A stretch of 14,696 nucleotides of DNA from the NCBI GenBank assembly GCA_946061315.1, contig CAMGRB010000009.1, forward strand, positions 1 to 14,696, given 5' to 3'. Below, in pieces: positions 6,973 to 14,664 of this stretch. A model generated the notes under the pieces. The model was not told where the DNA came from and did not search any database. It worked only from the letters and a program-made list of their open reading frames with translations. The DNA comes from an uncultured Clostridia bacterium. Its GTDB lineage: Bacteria; Bacillota; Clostridia; Oscillospirales; CAG-272. Both the position numbers and the translations under genes were made by a program. Within the stretch, counting starts at the first letter, position 1. Each line of letters begins with the position of its first letter.

Positions 6973-6996
6973 AACGCACCTCCGTTTTACATTGAA

Positions 6997-7025
6997 ATTT
7001 TACCATATAATCGCAAAAAAATCAA
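6997..7025 (-). promoter_or_regulatory. Promoter of the deoC-deoD-deoB-cdd-pdp operon
   Basis: On the minus strand TTGATT (7020-7025) and TAAAAT (6997-7002) are separated by 17 nt, and the deoC ATG lies 24 nt beyond the -10 box. No other convincing promoter is seen inside the operon, so this probably drives all five genes. I cannot identify a DeoR-type operator with confidence. Confidence 0.75.
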
Positions 7026-7074
7026 CACGTCATCGCCTAAAAAACCTTAAAAGTAACTTTTTTTCTCAAAACTA

Positions 7075-7103
7075 TATACATTCGCTCAATTTTGTGGTAG
7101 AAT
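7075..7103 (+). promoter_or_regulatory. Promoter of the divergent acyltransferase-like gene
   Basis: TATACA (7075-7080) and TAGAAT (7098-7103) are separated by 17 nt. The expected start of transcription falls at about 7110, the left end of the palindrome at 7110-7122. The -35 box is weak (4 of 6). Confidence 0.6.
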
Positions 7104-7109
7104 GTAGTC

Positions 7110-7122
7110 GTGGTGTAACCAC
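7110..7122. promoter_or_regulatory. Palindrome at the predicted transcription start; possible operator or 5' hairpin
   Basis: GTGGT-GTA-ACCAC is a perfect 5-bp inverted repeat around 3 nt, and TGTGGT also occurs at 7093-7098 overlapping the -10 box. It could be a repressor site or a 5' stabilizing hairpin. No family can be assigned. Confidence 0.35.
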
Positions 7123-7147
7123 AAATATACAGAAAGAGGTCAGTACT

Positions 7148-8023
7148 GTGAAAGACTCCAAGGAAACAAAGCGTGAAAAAGAGAAAATTCACCGTGTCCG
7201 CAAAATAACCCCGTTTGCAAGGCTCGTGCCTTACATAATGGAAAACCGTTGCGGCTCACAGAACTTTGTTTACGACAAGATCAACATGGGAAAGATCGAC
7301 AAGTATATCCAGAAAAAGCAGGAAGAGGGGCTTAAAAATTTCAACCTTATGTACGTGATAATAGCCGCATACGTAAGGGCTTGCTCGCAGCGTCCCGCCA
7401 TAAACCGCTTTATCCGCGGCCAGAAGATATACTCGCGTGAGAAGGTCGAGGTATCTCTCACGATAAAGAAGGAAATGTCGATAGATTCCTCCGATACCGT
7501 CGTCAAAGTTTTGCTGGATCCTTCGTCAACTGCCGATGAGGTTTACGCACAGCTCAATGAGAAAATAGAAAATTACCGTGCGCAGCAGAACAGCAGTTTT
7601 GACAATCTGGCGAAGATACTTAACTTTATCCCGGGTATCTTCTTAAGATGGACTATCAGATTCTTGAGATTTCTTGACTATCTCGGTCTTTTGCCGAAAG
7701 CAATCACAAGGCTCAGTCCGTTTCACGCATCTCTCTTTATCACATCCATGGGCTCGCTCGGCATACCGCCGATAGTTCACCATCTGTACGACTTCGGTAC
7801 CGTTCCGATATTTTGCTCCTTCGGGGCAAGGCAGAGGGAATTTAAGGTAAATCCGGACGGAAGCGTGTATAAAAACAGTTACGTCGATATTACTTACAAT
7901 CTCGACGAGCGTATTTGCGACGGATACTATTATGCGTCCGCAATGAAGTATATGCGCAGCATTTACAAAAATCCGGAAGTGCTCGATAACCCGCCCGAAA
8001 CGGTAGTGAAGGACATTCGCTGA
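7148..8023 (+). CDS. Stand-alone E2/chloramphenicol acetyltransferase-fold protein
   Basis: Resembles the catalytic domain of 2-oxoacid dehydrogenase E2 acyltransferases, which share the trimeric CAT fold, but has no lipoyl or E1/E3-binding domain and no dehydrogenase genes nearby. It is 291 residues from a GTG start at 7148 placed 8 nt after AAAGAGG; an upstream in-frame ATG has no such site and would span the promoter. The N-terminal part has ARLVPYIMENR and an FNLMYVIIAAYVRA helix. The C-terminal core has SLFITSMGSLGIPPIVHHLYDFGTVP and ends with DERICDGYYYASA (253-265). The family's DHRxxDG catalytic motif therefore reads DERICDG, with Glu254 in place of the catalytic His and Asp258 retained. 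A basic stretch opens the protein and a hydrophobic or amphipathic stretch is seen near 155-185. Classical acyl transfer is doubtful; the function is unknown. Confidence 0.75.
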   Translation: MKDSKETKREKEKIHRVRKITPFARLVPYIMENRCGSQNFVYDKINMGKIDKYIQKKQEEGLKNFNLMYVIIAAYVRACSQRPAINRFIRGQKIYSREKVEVSLTIKKEMSIDSSDTVVKVLLDPSSTADEVYAQLNEKIENYRAQQNSSFDNLAKILNFIPGIFLRWTIRFLRFLDYLGLLPKAITRLSPFHASLFITSMGSLGIPPIVHHLYDFGTVPIFCSFGARQREFKVNPDGSVYKNSYVDITYNLDERICDGYYYASAMKYMRSIYKNPEVLDNPPETVVKDIR

Positions 8024-8061
8024 CGGAAAAAGGGAATTTCCGAAAACGAATTTTACCATCG

Positions 8062-8095
8062 AAAAAATCACGCATCGCAAGATGCGTGATTTTTT
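8062..8095. terminator. Bidirectional terminator between the acyltransferase-like gene and hpf
   Basis: A perfect 15-bp stem with a GCAA tetraloop (GATGCGTGAT on the right arm) is flanked by A6 on the left and T6 on the right. It therefore works in both directions, 38 nt after the plus-strand stop codon and 13 nt from the hpf stop. Confidence 0.92.
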
Positions 8096-8108
8096 GCTTA
8101 TTAACTGT

Positions 8109-8636
8109 TCAATCTTCTTCGGGAATTATAAGCCCGTATCCGCCGGCGTGGCGTTTATAGACGACGCAGGTTTCAAGGGTTGATGCGTCCTTGAACACGA
8201 AGAACGCGTGACCGAGCATATCCATCTGCAATATAGCTTCCTCGACGGACATCGGCTTGAACGGGAACGATTTTGTGCGAACGTTGAACATAAATTCTTC
8301 TTCAACGTCGGGCACGTCCTCCTCGGCAATCTTAAAGCCCTCGTCGCGCACCTTTTTGAGAAGACGCGTTTTGTTCTTTCTTATCTGGCGCTCAAGCGCC
8401 TCGCAAGCCTCGTCAACCGCATTGGCAAATGTATCGGCACCTTCTTCCGCACGGAACATCATTCCGCCCGAATGAATGGTTATTTCAACTTTTTCAACGT
8501 TTTTTGATCTGGAAAACGTGACGTCCATTTCCGCACCTTCGGGGAAGAACTTGTCGAATTTCGAGAGCTTTTTCTCCGTGGTTTCGCGTACCGAATCGTA
8601 AACTCTCATCTGTCTTGCCGTAAAATTCATTTTCAT
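8109..8636 (-). CDS. hpf: Long-form ribosome hibernation promoting factor
   Basis: Binds the small ribosomal subunit and dimerizes ribosomes into inactive 100S particles in slow or stationary growth. The 175 residues contain both parts of the long form. The N-terminal S30AE beta-alpha-beta domain (about 1-100) carries the basic helix ERQIRKNKTRLLKK. After an acidic linker (DVPDVEEE), the C-terminal dimerization domain starts at VRTKSFPFKPMSVEEAI and ends YKRHAGGYGLIIPE. The first ATG at 8636 is favoured by GAGGTGA 5-7 nt upstream; a second ATG two codons later would be too far. It is monocistronic, with its own promoter and the shared terminator. Confidence 0.95.
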   Translation of the reverse strand: MKMNFTARQMRVYDSVRETTEKKLSKFDKFFPEGAEMDVTFSRSKNVEKVEITIHSGGMMFRAEEGADTFANAVDEACEALERQIRKNKTRLLKKVRDEGFKIAEEDVPDVEEEFMFNVRTKSFPFKPMSVEEAILQMDMLGHAFFVFKDASTLETCVVYKRHAGGYGLIIPEED

Positions 8637-8685
8637 AGTATCACCTCTGTGCTGATTTTACAAAGAATTTCTTCCTTGTAATTAC

Positions 8686-8694
8686 ATTATAGCA
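8686..8694 (-). promoter_or_regulatory. Extended -10 promoter of hpf
   Basis: On the minus strand TGCTATAAT gives a consensus TATAAT box with the extended-10 TG dinucleotide. No good -35 box is present at 16-18 nt, consistent with an extended -10 promoter. The leader would be about 43 nt, too short for the structured raiA-associated RNA known in some Bacillota. Confidence 0.65.
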
Positions 8695-8900
8695 CACATA
8701 AAAGCAAAAATAAATAGAAATTTGATAAATTTTTCGAGAAAATTGTATAAAATAACTAAAAACCGTGTGAATGTACTGTGAACTCGGCTTAAATACGCTT
8801 AAATCCGAGATTTTCGGCGTTGCGAGCCTATGCGTTGACTTTTTTACCGATAATAATTTCGGCAGAAACAAAAATAAATCAAAAAATAGTCGATTACGTA

Positions 8901-8929
8901 TTTACATTTTCGACTTATTATGATATACT
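8901..8929 (+). promoter_or_regulatory. Promoter of the phosphofructokinase-UPF0371 operon
   Basis: TTTACA (8901-8906) and TATACT (8924-8929) are each 5 of 6 to consensus and separated by exactly 17 nt. The predicted start lies about 23 nt before the ATG at 8959. Confidence 0.8.
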
Positions 8930-8958
8930 TATTTCGATAAAAACCAATGGAGATTTAT

Positions 8959-10191
8959 ATGGCAATATTAAAAGGGAACGCCGTTGTCGGACAGTCGGGT
9001 GGACCGACCGCGGCGATAAACGCTACGCTTGCCGGGGTTATAAGGGGTGCCGCCTCCGAAAACAGCCCGATAGACAAGCTTTACGGAATGAGAAACGGAA
9101 TAGAGGGATTTTTGAAAGAGGACTTTTTCGATCTCTCGTCTTTTTTTGGAAGCGAAAAAAAGTTAAAATTGCTTGAAAATACGCCTTCGTCTTTTCTCGG
9201 CTCCTGCAGGGTCAAATTGCCCGAGTCCTCAAAGGATGCGGAAGTTTACGAAAAGATCTTCTCGATATTTGAAAAATACAACGTAAAGTATTTTTACTAT
9301 ATCGGCGGCAACGATTCGATGGATACCGTTATGAAGCTCGACGGATATGCAAAGAAAATCGGATACGAAATAAAGATGATCGGAGTGCCGAAAACCATAG
9401 ATAACGACATACCGATAACCGACCACACGCCCGGTTACGCCTCGGCGGCGAAATTTGTCGCAACCGCTGTAAAGGAAATAGAGCGTGACTCCTCGGTTTA
9501 TACCTTGAAGTCCGTAACTATCGTTGAGATAATGGGCAGAGATTCCGGGTGGCTCACGGCGGCGGCATCACTCCCCAAAGCACTCACGGGCAAAGGTGCA
9601 GACCTTGTATATCTTCCCGAGAGGGTCTTTGACGAGGAAGCGTTTATCCGCTCGGTCAGGGAAAAGCTCGATATACGTTCTCACGTCGTGGTGGCGATCA
9701 GCGAGGGCATAAAATACAAAAACGGCAGATACGTTGCCGAGGGACTTAAAAACGAGGTACAGGACGCTTTCGGCCATAAGATACTCGCGGGTGCGGCAAG
9801 GTCGCTTGAGCGTATGATAAAAAAGGAAATCGGTTGTAAGGTAAGGGCGGTCGAGTTAAACGTTTTACAAAGGTGCTCGGCGCATATTCTCTCACTCACC
9901 GATATAAAAGAGAGCGTAAGGGTCGGCAAAAAGGCAGTTCTTTATTCGTTCTCGGGTCAAAGCGGCAAGATGATGGCATTTCGGCGCAGAGAGGGAAATT
10001 ACCGCGTCGATATTGTAGCCGTGGACGTTTCCCTGGCGGCAAACAAGGTAAAATACGTCCCCGACGAATTTATAAATGAAAACGGCGACGGCGTCACCGA
10101 AAAATGTATAGAGTATATAAAACCGCTTATAAAGGGCGAGATAAAAGTAAAATACGAGGACGGTATGCCCGTCCACATAACGTTAGAGTAA
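8959..10191 (+). CDS. pfp: 6-phosphofructokinase, probably pyrophosphate-dependent
   Basis: Phosphorylates fructose 6-phosphate to the 1,6-bisphosphate, a committed step of glycolysis; PPi-dependent forms are near-reversible. The 410-residue protein has SGGPTAAIN (13-21), IGGNDSMDT (115-123), PKTIDNDIP (144-152) with the catalytic Asp148, and MGRDSGW (192-198). The two residues that distinguish phosphoryl donors are Asp119 (Gly in ATP enzymes, in GGDGS) and Lys145 (Gly in ATP enzymes, PGTIDND). Both are of the PPi type. The length also fits the long PPi clade rather than the 320-residue PfkA. The ATG at 8959 is preferred over one 12 nt upstream because GGAG lies 6 nt before it, overlapping the upstream ATG. 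It is followed after 15 nt by the UPF0371 gene and probably cotranscribed. Donor specificity is inferred from family rules. Confidence 0.92.
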   Translation: MAILKGNAVVGQSGGPTAAINATLAGVIRGAASENSPIDKLYGMRNGIEGFLKEDFFDLSSFFGSEKKLKLLENTPSSFLGSCRVKLPESSKDAEVYEKIFSIFEKYNVKYFYYIGGNDSMDTVMKLDGYAKKIGYEIKMIGVPKTIDNDIPITDHTPGYASAAKFVATAVKEIERDSSVYTLKSVTIVEIMGRDSGWLTAAASLPKALTGKGADLVYLPERVFDEEAFIRSVREKLDIRSHVVVAISEGIKYKNGRYVAEGLKNEVQDAFGHKILAGAARSLERMIKKEIGCKVRAVELNVLQRCSAHILSLTDIKESVRVGKKAVLYSFSGQSGKMMAFRRREGNYRVDIVAVDVSLAANKVKYVPDEFINENGDGVTEKCIEYIKPLIKGEIKVKYEDGMPVHITLE

Positions 10192-10206
10192 AAGAAGGGC
10201 ACACAG

Positions 10207-11694
10207 ATGTATAAAACGGGTTTTGACAATAACAAATATCTTAAAATGCAATCCGAAAAGATAAAAGAGAGGATAGCAAAATTCGGCGGTAAACTCTATC
10301 TTGAATTTGGCGGTAAGCTTTTTGACGACTATCACGCGTCAAGAGTTTTGCCGGGCTTTGCTCCGGACAGTAAAATAAGAATGCTAGTCGAGCTTAAGGA
10401 CAAAGCGGAGATAATAATAGCAATAAACGCAAACGATATAGAGAAAAACAAGGTAAGGGGCGACCTCGGTATCACCTACGACCTTGACGTTTTGCGCCTT
10501 ATCGACGCGTTCCGCGGCTTCGGGCTCTTTGTCGGAAGCGTCGTTCTTACGAGATACAACGAGTCGTCGGTTGTAAACGCGTTTATGAAAAAGCTTGAAT
10601 CTCTCGGCATAAAGGTGTATAAGCACTACGCAATAGACAACTACCCCTACGATATAGAGAATATAGTAAGCGACGAGGGCTACGGCAAAAACGAGTATAT
10701 AGAAACGGAGCGTCCGCTTGTAGTCGTCACCGCCCCGGGACCCGGAAGCGGAAAGATGGCAACCTGCCTCTCGCAGATCTACCACGAGTACAAAAGAGGG
10801 ATAAAGGCAGGGTACGCCAAGTTTGAAACGTTCCCGATATGGAATATACCGCTTAACCACCCCGTCAACGTAGCGTACGAGGCGGCAACGGCGGACCTTA
10901 ACGATATAAATATGATAGACCCGTTCCACCTTGAAGCATACAAAAAGACGGCTATAAACTATAACAGGGACGTTGAAATATTCCCCGTTTTGCGCGCAAT
11001 GTTTGAAAAGATAATGGGAGAATGTCCTTATAAATCGCCGACGGATATGGGCGTTAATATGGCGGGCAACTGCATATTTGACGACGAGGCGGTAAGAAAA
11101 GCCGCCGAGTGTGAGATAATAAGAAGATATTATGCCGCCCTTTGCAATCAGAGAAAGGACGGTCACCGCTACGACGCCGAGGTAAATAAGATAAAGCTTC
11201 TTATGAATCAAAGCGGAATAACGGTAAAGGACAGAAAGTGCATACAAAGCGCACTTGACAAAGCGGAGGCAACGGGTGCTCCCGCGGCGGCAATAGAGCT
11301 TTGCGACGGCAGAGTGGTGACGGGTAAGACCTCCTCGCTCCTCGGCGCATCGAGCGCGGCGCTTATAAATGCAATAAAGGCAGAGGCGGGAATTGACGAC
11401 GAGGTCGATATTATCTCCCACGAAATACTCGAGCCGGTGCAGAAATTAAAGGTTGAAAACCTCGGCAACCATAACCCGAGGCTCCATACCGATGAGGTGC
11501 TTGTCGCCCTTGCAATATCCGCGGCAACGAGCGAGGTTGCCAAAAAGGCAATGGACGTCCTTAAAAACTTAAAAGGCGCAGAGCTTCACTCCTCCGTCAT
11601 CCTTTCCCCCGTCGATACGGCAACCTTCAGAAAACTCGGCGTCAACTTAACCTGCGAGCCCGTGTATCAGACAAAGAAGCTTTTCCACGGTTAA
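10207..11694 (+). CDS. UPF0371 / DUF1846 family protein, function not established
   Basis: A conserved 495-residue protein of the UPF0371 (DUF1846) family, common in Bacillota and Actinobacteria, whose biochemical role I do not know. Recognizable segments are [15 protein letters not shown] at the start, [23 protein letters not shown] (29-51), and [17 protein letters not shown] (174-190). The last has a glycine-rich GPGSGK loop resembling a nucleotide-binding turn. [13 protein letters not shown] and [11 protein letters not shown] follow in the middle. The C-terminus reads [19 protein letters not shown] and [11 protein letters not shown]. Length and ends match the family, so it is complete. The start at 10207 follows AGAAGGG. 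It lies 15 nt after the phosphofructokinase gene with no terminator between, which suggests cotranscription. I see no clear terminator directly after it. Confidence 0.9.
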   Translation: MYKTGFDNNKYLKMQSEKIKERIAKFGGKLYLEFGGKLFDDYHASRVLPGFAPDSKIRMLVELKDKAEIIIAINANDIEKNKVRGDLGITYDLDVLRLIDAFRGFGLFVGSVVLTRYNESSVVNAFMKKLESLGIKVYKHYAIDNYPYDIENIVSDEGYGKNEYIETERPLVVVTAPGPGSGKMATCLSQIYHEYKRGIKAGYAKFETFPIWNIPLNHPVNVAYEAATADLNDINMIDPFHLEAYKKTAINYNRDVEIFPVLRAMFEKIMGECPYKSPTDMGVNMAGNCIFDDEAVRKAAECEIIRRYYAALCNQRKDGHRYDAEVNKIKLLMNQSGITVKDRKCIQSALDKAEATGAPAAAIELCDGRVVTGKTSSLLGASSAALINAIKAEAGIDDEVDIISHEILEPVQKLKVENLGNHNPRLHTDEVLVALAISAATSEVAKKAMDVLKNLKGAELHSSVILSPVDTATFRKLGVNLTCEPVYQTKKLFHG

Positions 11695-11824
11695 TCAAAA
11701 TAAACGGTTGGATATACCGAACTCATAAACGGCTATAGAAATAAGTTGAAATTACAACAAAGATAGTTGGAATTTATTTCATATTGTTTTGATAAGGTTC
11801 GAGAATAATGTAGGAGTCAATTTT

Positions 11825-12226
11825 ATGGGACTATTTGATTTCTTTAAGAAAAAGAGGGTTAGACTAACAGAAAAAGAACTGAAATGGAATAAAATGTGGG
11901 AACTGTGGGCAGAGGAGCAAGCAGATTCTCCATATGCAGAGTTAATGACATATCAAAGTGAAATCAATAACGGCGGACATGCGCAATATTTCGACAATGT
12001 TTCAAGTATAAGCGATTTGCAAAAAGAGATGTCGTCGTTGGAAACCGTTTTGCCGTCACAGCTCAAGGGTACGCTTAAAAAAGCGTACGAGGCATATTTG
12101 GCTTTAGAAGAAAACGACAATGAAAAAGCGGAAGCGATTTTAGAACAGTGCGACGATATGTTTTATGAAAATGAAGAAGAAATTAATCGCATATTGGAAG
12201 AGTACGCTGCCAAAATCAAACTGTAA
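11825..12226 (+). CDS. DMP19-like (DUF4375) acidic protein
   Basis: A 133-residue protein with the SEINNGGHAQYFDN motif (45-58) characteristic of the DUF4375/DMP19 family. The Neisseria member DMP19 is a DNA mimic that binds a repressor; most members are uncharacterized. The N-terminus GLFDFFKKK is hydrophobic then basic, residues 14-35 are charged with WNKMWELW, and the C-terminal third is strongly acidic helix (EENDNEKAEAILEQ, ENEEEINRILEEY). The ATG at 11825 was chosen because AGGAG lies 8 nt upstream; in-frame sequence further up lacks a site. Base composition is visibly more AT-rich than the two genes before it: hand counts of three 60-nt lines gave 35-45% GC. This may reflect later acquisition. 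It is probably transcribed alone or by readthrough. Confidence 0.8.
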   Translation: MGLFDFFKKKRVRLTEKELKWNKMWELWAEEQADSPYAELMTYQSEINNGGHAQYFDNVSSISDLQKEMSSLETVLPSQLKGTLKKAYEAYLALEENDNEKAEAILEQCDDMFYENEEEINRILEEYAAKIKL

Positions 12227-12337
12227 TTATCTGACGTATAAATTTTAATTTATTGAACTGATAGTTGTTTGGGAAAACGCACTTAAGAGTAGTACACGAT
12301 ATTTTGTTCGCAAAGTCGTGCTTTACAAAGCAAAAAG

Positions 12338-12368
12338 AAAAGACTAACGAAACCTCGTTAGTCTTTTT
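12338..12368. terminator. Bidirectional terminator between the DUF4375 gene and recG
   Basis: A 13-bp stem AAAAGACTAACGA / TCGTTAGTCTTTT with an AACC loop, five T on the right and A-rich sequence on the left. It serves the plus-strand DUF4375 gene and the converging recG. Confidence 0.9.
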
Positions 12369-12413
12369 AATTGCTTAAAAATTCCTATGGGATATGCACT
12401 TTGGTCGCGCCGT

Positions 12414-14606
12414 TTAGTTAATTGTATTCGATTTTGACTTGCAGGCTTTATCGACCTCGGCGGCAAGGAGAGGGTAGAGGGAAAGAGTGGGGATAAGCTC
12501 TCTTGCACTCTCAAATGCGCTGTTAAGGAGGACGGTGTCGGAGCAGGAGCTTGCCATATTGAAGCCGACGTCGCCCGATTGGCGTATCGGTCCGCCGTTT
12601 GAGAAAAACTCTCCGGGGCCGCGCATTTTAAGGTCGTATTCCGCAATCGTATATCCGTCGTACACGGAGTGCATTATCTGGAGGCGTTCCATGGCGGTGG
12701 GACTTTTTGAGTCGGAAACGAGAATACAGTACGATTTGTCCGCACCTCTGCCAACGCGTCCTCTTAATTGGTGGAGCTGTGAAAGACCGAAGCGTTCCGC
12801 ATTTTCAACAATCATAAGTGTTGCATTTGGCACGTTTACACCGACCTCTATTACCGTTGTAGATACGAGAATGTCAATATCGCCTTTTGCAAACGAGGAC
12901 ATAATACCGTCCTTTTGTGCCGCTTTCATTTTGCCGTGTATAAGCTCGACTTTAAGGTCGGGGAAAACGGTTTTTAAGTTTTCTGCATAATCCGTCGCCG
13001 CCTTCATATGAGGAGCGGGCAGAGAATAAGAGAAGCCGAACGGGTCGTAGTCGGTCGCATTGTCAATATCGTCTTTCTTTTCCTCGATGGCGGGGCACAC
13101 GATATAGACTTGATTTTTGTTCTGTACCTGCTTCCTTATAAAGCCGTTTAAGCGCTCCCTGTAGCTCTCGTCAACCACAAAGGTTGACACTTTTTTTCTG
13201 CCCGGGGGCATCTCGTCTATAAGTGAAATATCGAGGTCACCGTAAATCATAAGCGACAGAGTACGGGGAATGGGCGTTGCGCTCATAACGAGGACGTGTG
13301 CGCTCTCACTCTTTTCGGCAAGACGGGCGCGTTGCATAACGCCGAAACGGTGTTGCTCGTCGGTTATCACAAGACCGAGATTTTCAAAAACGACCTTGTC
13401 CTGAATAAGAGCGTGAGTTCCTATCACAAAATCGGTTTTTCCGCTTTTTAGCCGCAGGAGTATCGCGTTTTTCTCTTTTTGAGGTACCGAGCCGGTTAAA
13501 AGGTCGCACCTTATACCGAGCTTTTCAAATATGGGAGAGAGCGATTCGTAATGTTGCGCCGCGAGTATTTCGGTTGGTGCCATAAGGGCGCATTGAAATC
13601 CGTTTTTGCAAGCGATATAAGCGGCGGCAGCGGCGCAAACCGTCTTTCCGCTACCCACGTCGCCGACAACTATTCTGTTCATCGGCTTTATAAAATCGGT
13701 TATGCTCAAATTATCCACACTTGGCGGGCAAAATTGCGTTTTATTCGCGCTTTCTGCATCTCCGCTTTCAAAAATCGGATTTTTGCGACACATATCAAGG
13801 GATATTTCCGAAATAGCCTTTTTTTGCGCCCCCGTAAGACTGTACGGAAGCATTGATATAAGCGGCGAAATATCGGAGTTTTGCATAAGGGGTGCGGTCT
13901 TTTCCTCGGATACCGTCTTTATTCTCGAAAGTGAGAGAGCAAATATAAAAAGCTCGTCAAAAGTAAGACGGCGTATGGCGGATTTAAGCGCTTCCTCATT
14001 TTCGGGGAAGTGCACGTTTTCAAGGGCGTAGGCAAGGGTGCAAAGGCCGTTTTTGCGCCTTGTTTCCTCCGGCATAAAATCCGTCACCATCGACTTTATA
14101 TACGGATATATCTCCTTCTGGAGCTTTATAAGATACTTTTGGTTTACCCCCGAAAAGAGCGGATATACGGCAATGAGCGGAAGGAGGGGCTTTCCGTAAA
14201 TATAAGGCTCATAAGACGGAGAATTCATACACAGGGTGCGCTTTTCTCTTGAAATTTTGCCCCAAAACCTGAATTGCGCTCCCGTTTTGAAAACGTCCTT
14301 TAAGTAGCTTTGGTTAAAGTACGTAACGGTCACCGAGCCGCTTTCGTCAAAGGCGCGGAATTTTAGTATGTTCATGCCCTTGCGTATGAGCGCGTTTTTC
14401 GGCTCGCACGCAACGGTGAGAATAAAAGAGTGGGGCATATTGTCAAGCGGAGCCGAGGCAATTTCACACACGTCCCCCCTGTTTTGATATGCTCTCGGAA
14501 AATAGAACAGAAGATCCCGAACGGTGTAAAGCCCGTTTGACGACAGGTATTTTTCATACTTTTTTCCGACCCCGTAAAGCTCGGAAAGAGGTGTGTCGAG
14601 CGTCAT
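12414..14606 (-). CDS. recG: ATP-dependent DNA helicase RecG
   Basis: Remodels stalled replication forks and Holliday junctions by driving branch migration. From the ATG at 14606 it is 730 residues, longer than the usual 680-700. The wedge-domain opening LSELYGVGKKYEKYL and LLFYFPRAYQNR is present. Helicase motifs follow in order: LTGAQKKAI, Walker A GDVGSGKT (315-322), motif II DEQH (416-419), SATPIPRTL (442-450), RGRVGRG (615-621). The TRG-region RGPGEFF then follows, with extra residues before RQSG. An insertion of about 30 residues (about 278-305) separates the Q-motif helix from Walker A, and roughly 20 extra residues follow IVCPAIEE. GGGAGGG lies about 15 nt before this ATG, which is long. 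A TTG start at 14633 inside the upstream hairpin tail is an alternative, so the start is uncertain. Confidence 0.94.
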   Translation of the reverse strand: MTLDTPLSELYGVGKKYEKYLSSNGLYTVRDLLFYFPRAYQNRGDVCEIASAPLDNMPHSFILTVACEPKNALIRKGMNILKFRAFDESGSVTVTYFNQSYLKDVFKTGAQFRFWGKISREKRTLCMNSPSYEPYIYGKPLLPLIAVYPLFSGVNQKYLIKLQKEIYPYIKSMVTDFMPEETRRKNGLCTLAYALENVHFPENEEALKSAIRRLTFDELFIFALSLSRIKTVSEEKTAPLMQNSDISPLISMLPYSLTGAQKKAISEISLDMCRKNPIFESGDAESANKTQFCPPSVDNLSITDFIKPMNRIVVGDVGSGKTVCAAAAAYIACKNGFQCALMAPTEILAAQHYESLSPIFEKLGIRCDLLTGSVPQKEKNAILLRLKSGKTDFVIGTHALIQDKVVFENLGLVITDEQHRFGVMQRARLAEKSESAHVLVMSATPIPRTLSLMIYGDLDISLIDEMPPGRKKVSTFVVDESYRERLNGFIRKQVQNKNQVYIVCPAIEEKKDDIDNATDYDPFGFSYSLPAPHMKAATDYAENLKTVFPDLKVELIHGKMKAAQKDGIMSSFAKGDIDILVSTTVIEVGVNVPNATLMIVENAERFGLSQLHQLRGRVGRGADKSYCILVSDSKSPTAMERLQIMHSVYDGYTIAEYDLKMRGPGEFFSNGGPIRQSGDVGFNMASSCSDTVLLNSAFESARELIPTLSLYPLLAAEVDKACKSKSNTIN

Positions 14607-14628
14607 ATCAAAAATACGTATCCCTCCC

Positions 14629-14664
14629 TTCAAATAAAAGGGACCTTGTATAAAAAGTCCCTTT
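14629..14664 (-). terminator. Hairpin with T-rich tail just upstream of recG
   Basis: On the minus strand AAAGGGAC (14657-14664) and GTCCCTTT (14637-14644) form an 8-bp stem with a 12-nt loop, followed by TTTTATTT. It looks like an intrinsic terminator for a gene beyond the right edge. The recG ribosome binding site lies immediately downstream, so recG may depend on readthrough of it; I see no strong promoter between them. Confidence 0.6.

Larger units (their letters stand above)
8637..8958. other. Divergent promoter region between hpf and the phosphofructokinase gene
   Basis: An AT-rich, gene-free stretch of 322 nt. It holds the hpf and pfp promoters, listed separately. In between is an inverted repeat CTCGG (8783-8787) / CCGAG enclosing two copies of CTTAAAT. 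No RNA family is recognized. Confidence 0.6.

Noticed and set aside
6992..7147. N-terminal extension of the acyltransferase-like gene to an upstream ATG
   Set aside because: It would include the promoter elements of both divergent units and has no ribosome binding site, while the GTG at 7148 has one.
8830..8876. TTGACT at 8836 as a -35 box for pfp
   Set aside because: No -10 box lies at 16-19 nt; the TTTACA-17-TATACT promoter downstream is much better.
8641..8900. raiA-associated structured RNA upstream of hpf
   Set aside because: The extended -10 promoter leaves a leader of only about 43 nt and no extensive fold is seen.
10384..11421. 345-codon open frame on the minus strand
   Set aside because: It lies opposite the UPF0371 gene, has low-complexity Tyr/Val/Arg-rich translation and no ribosome binding site; a codon-usage shadow.
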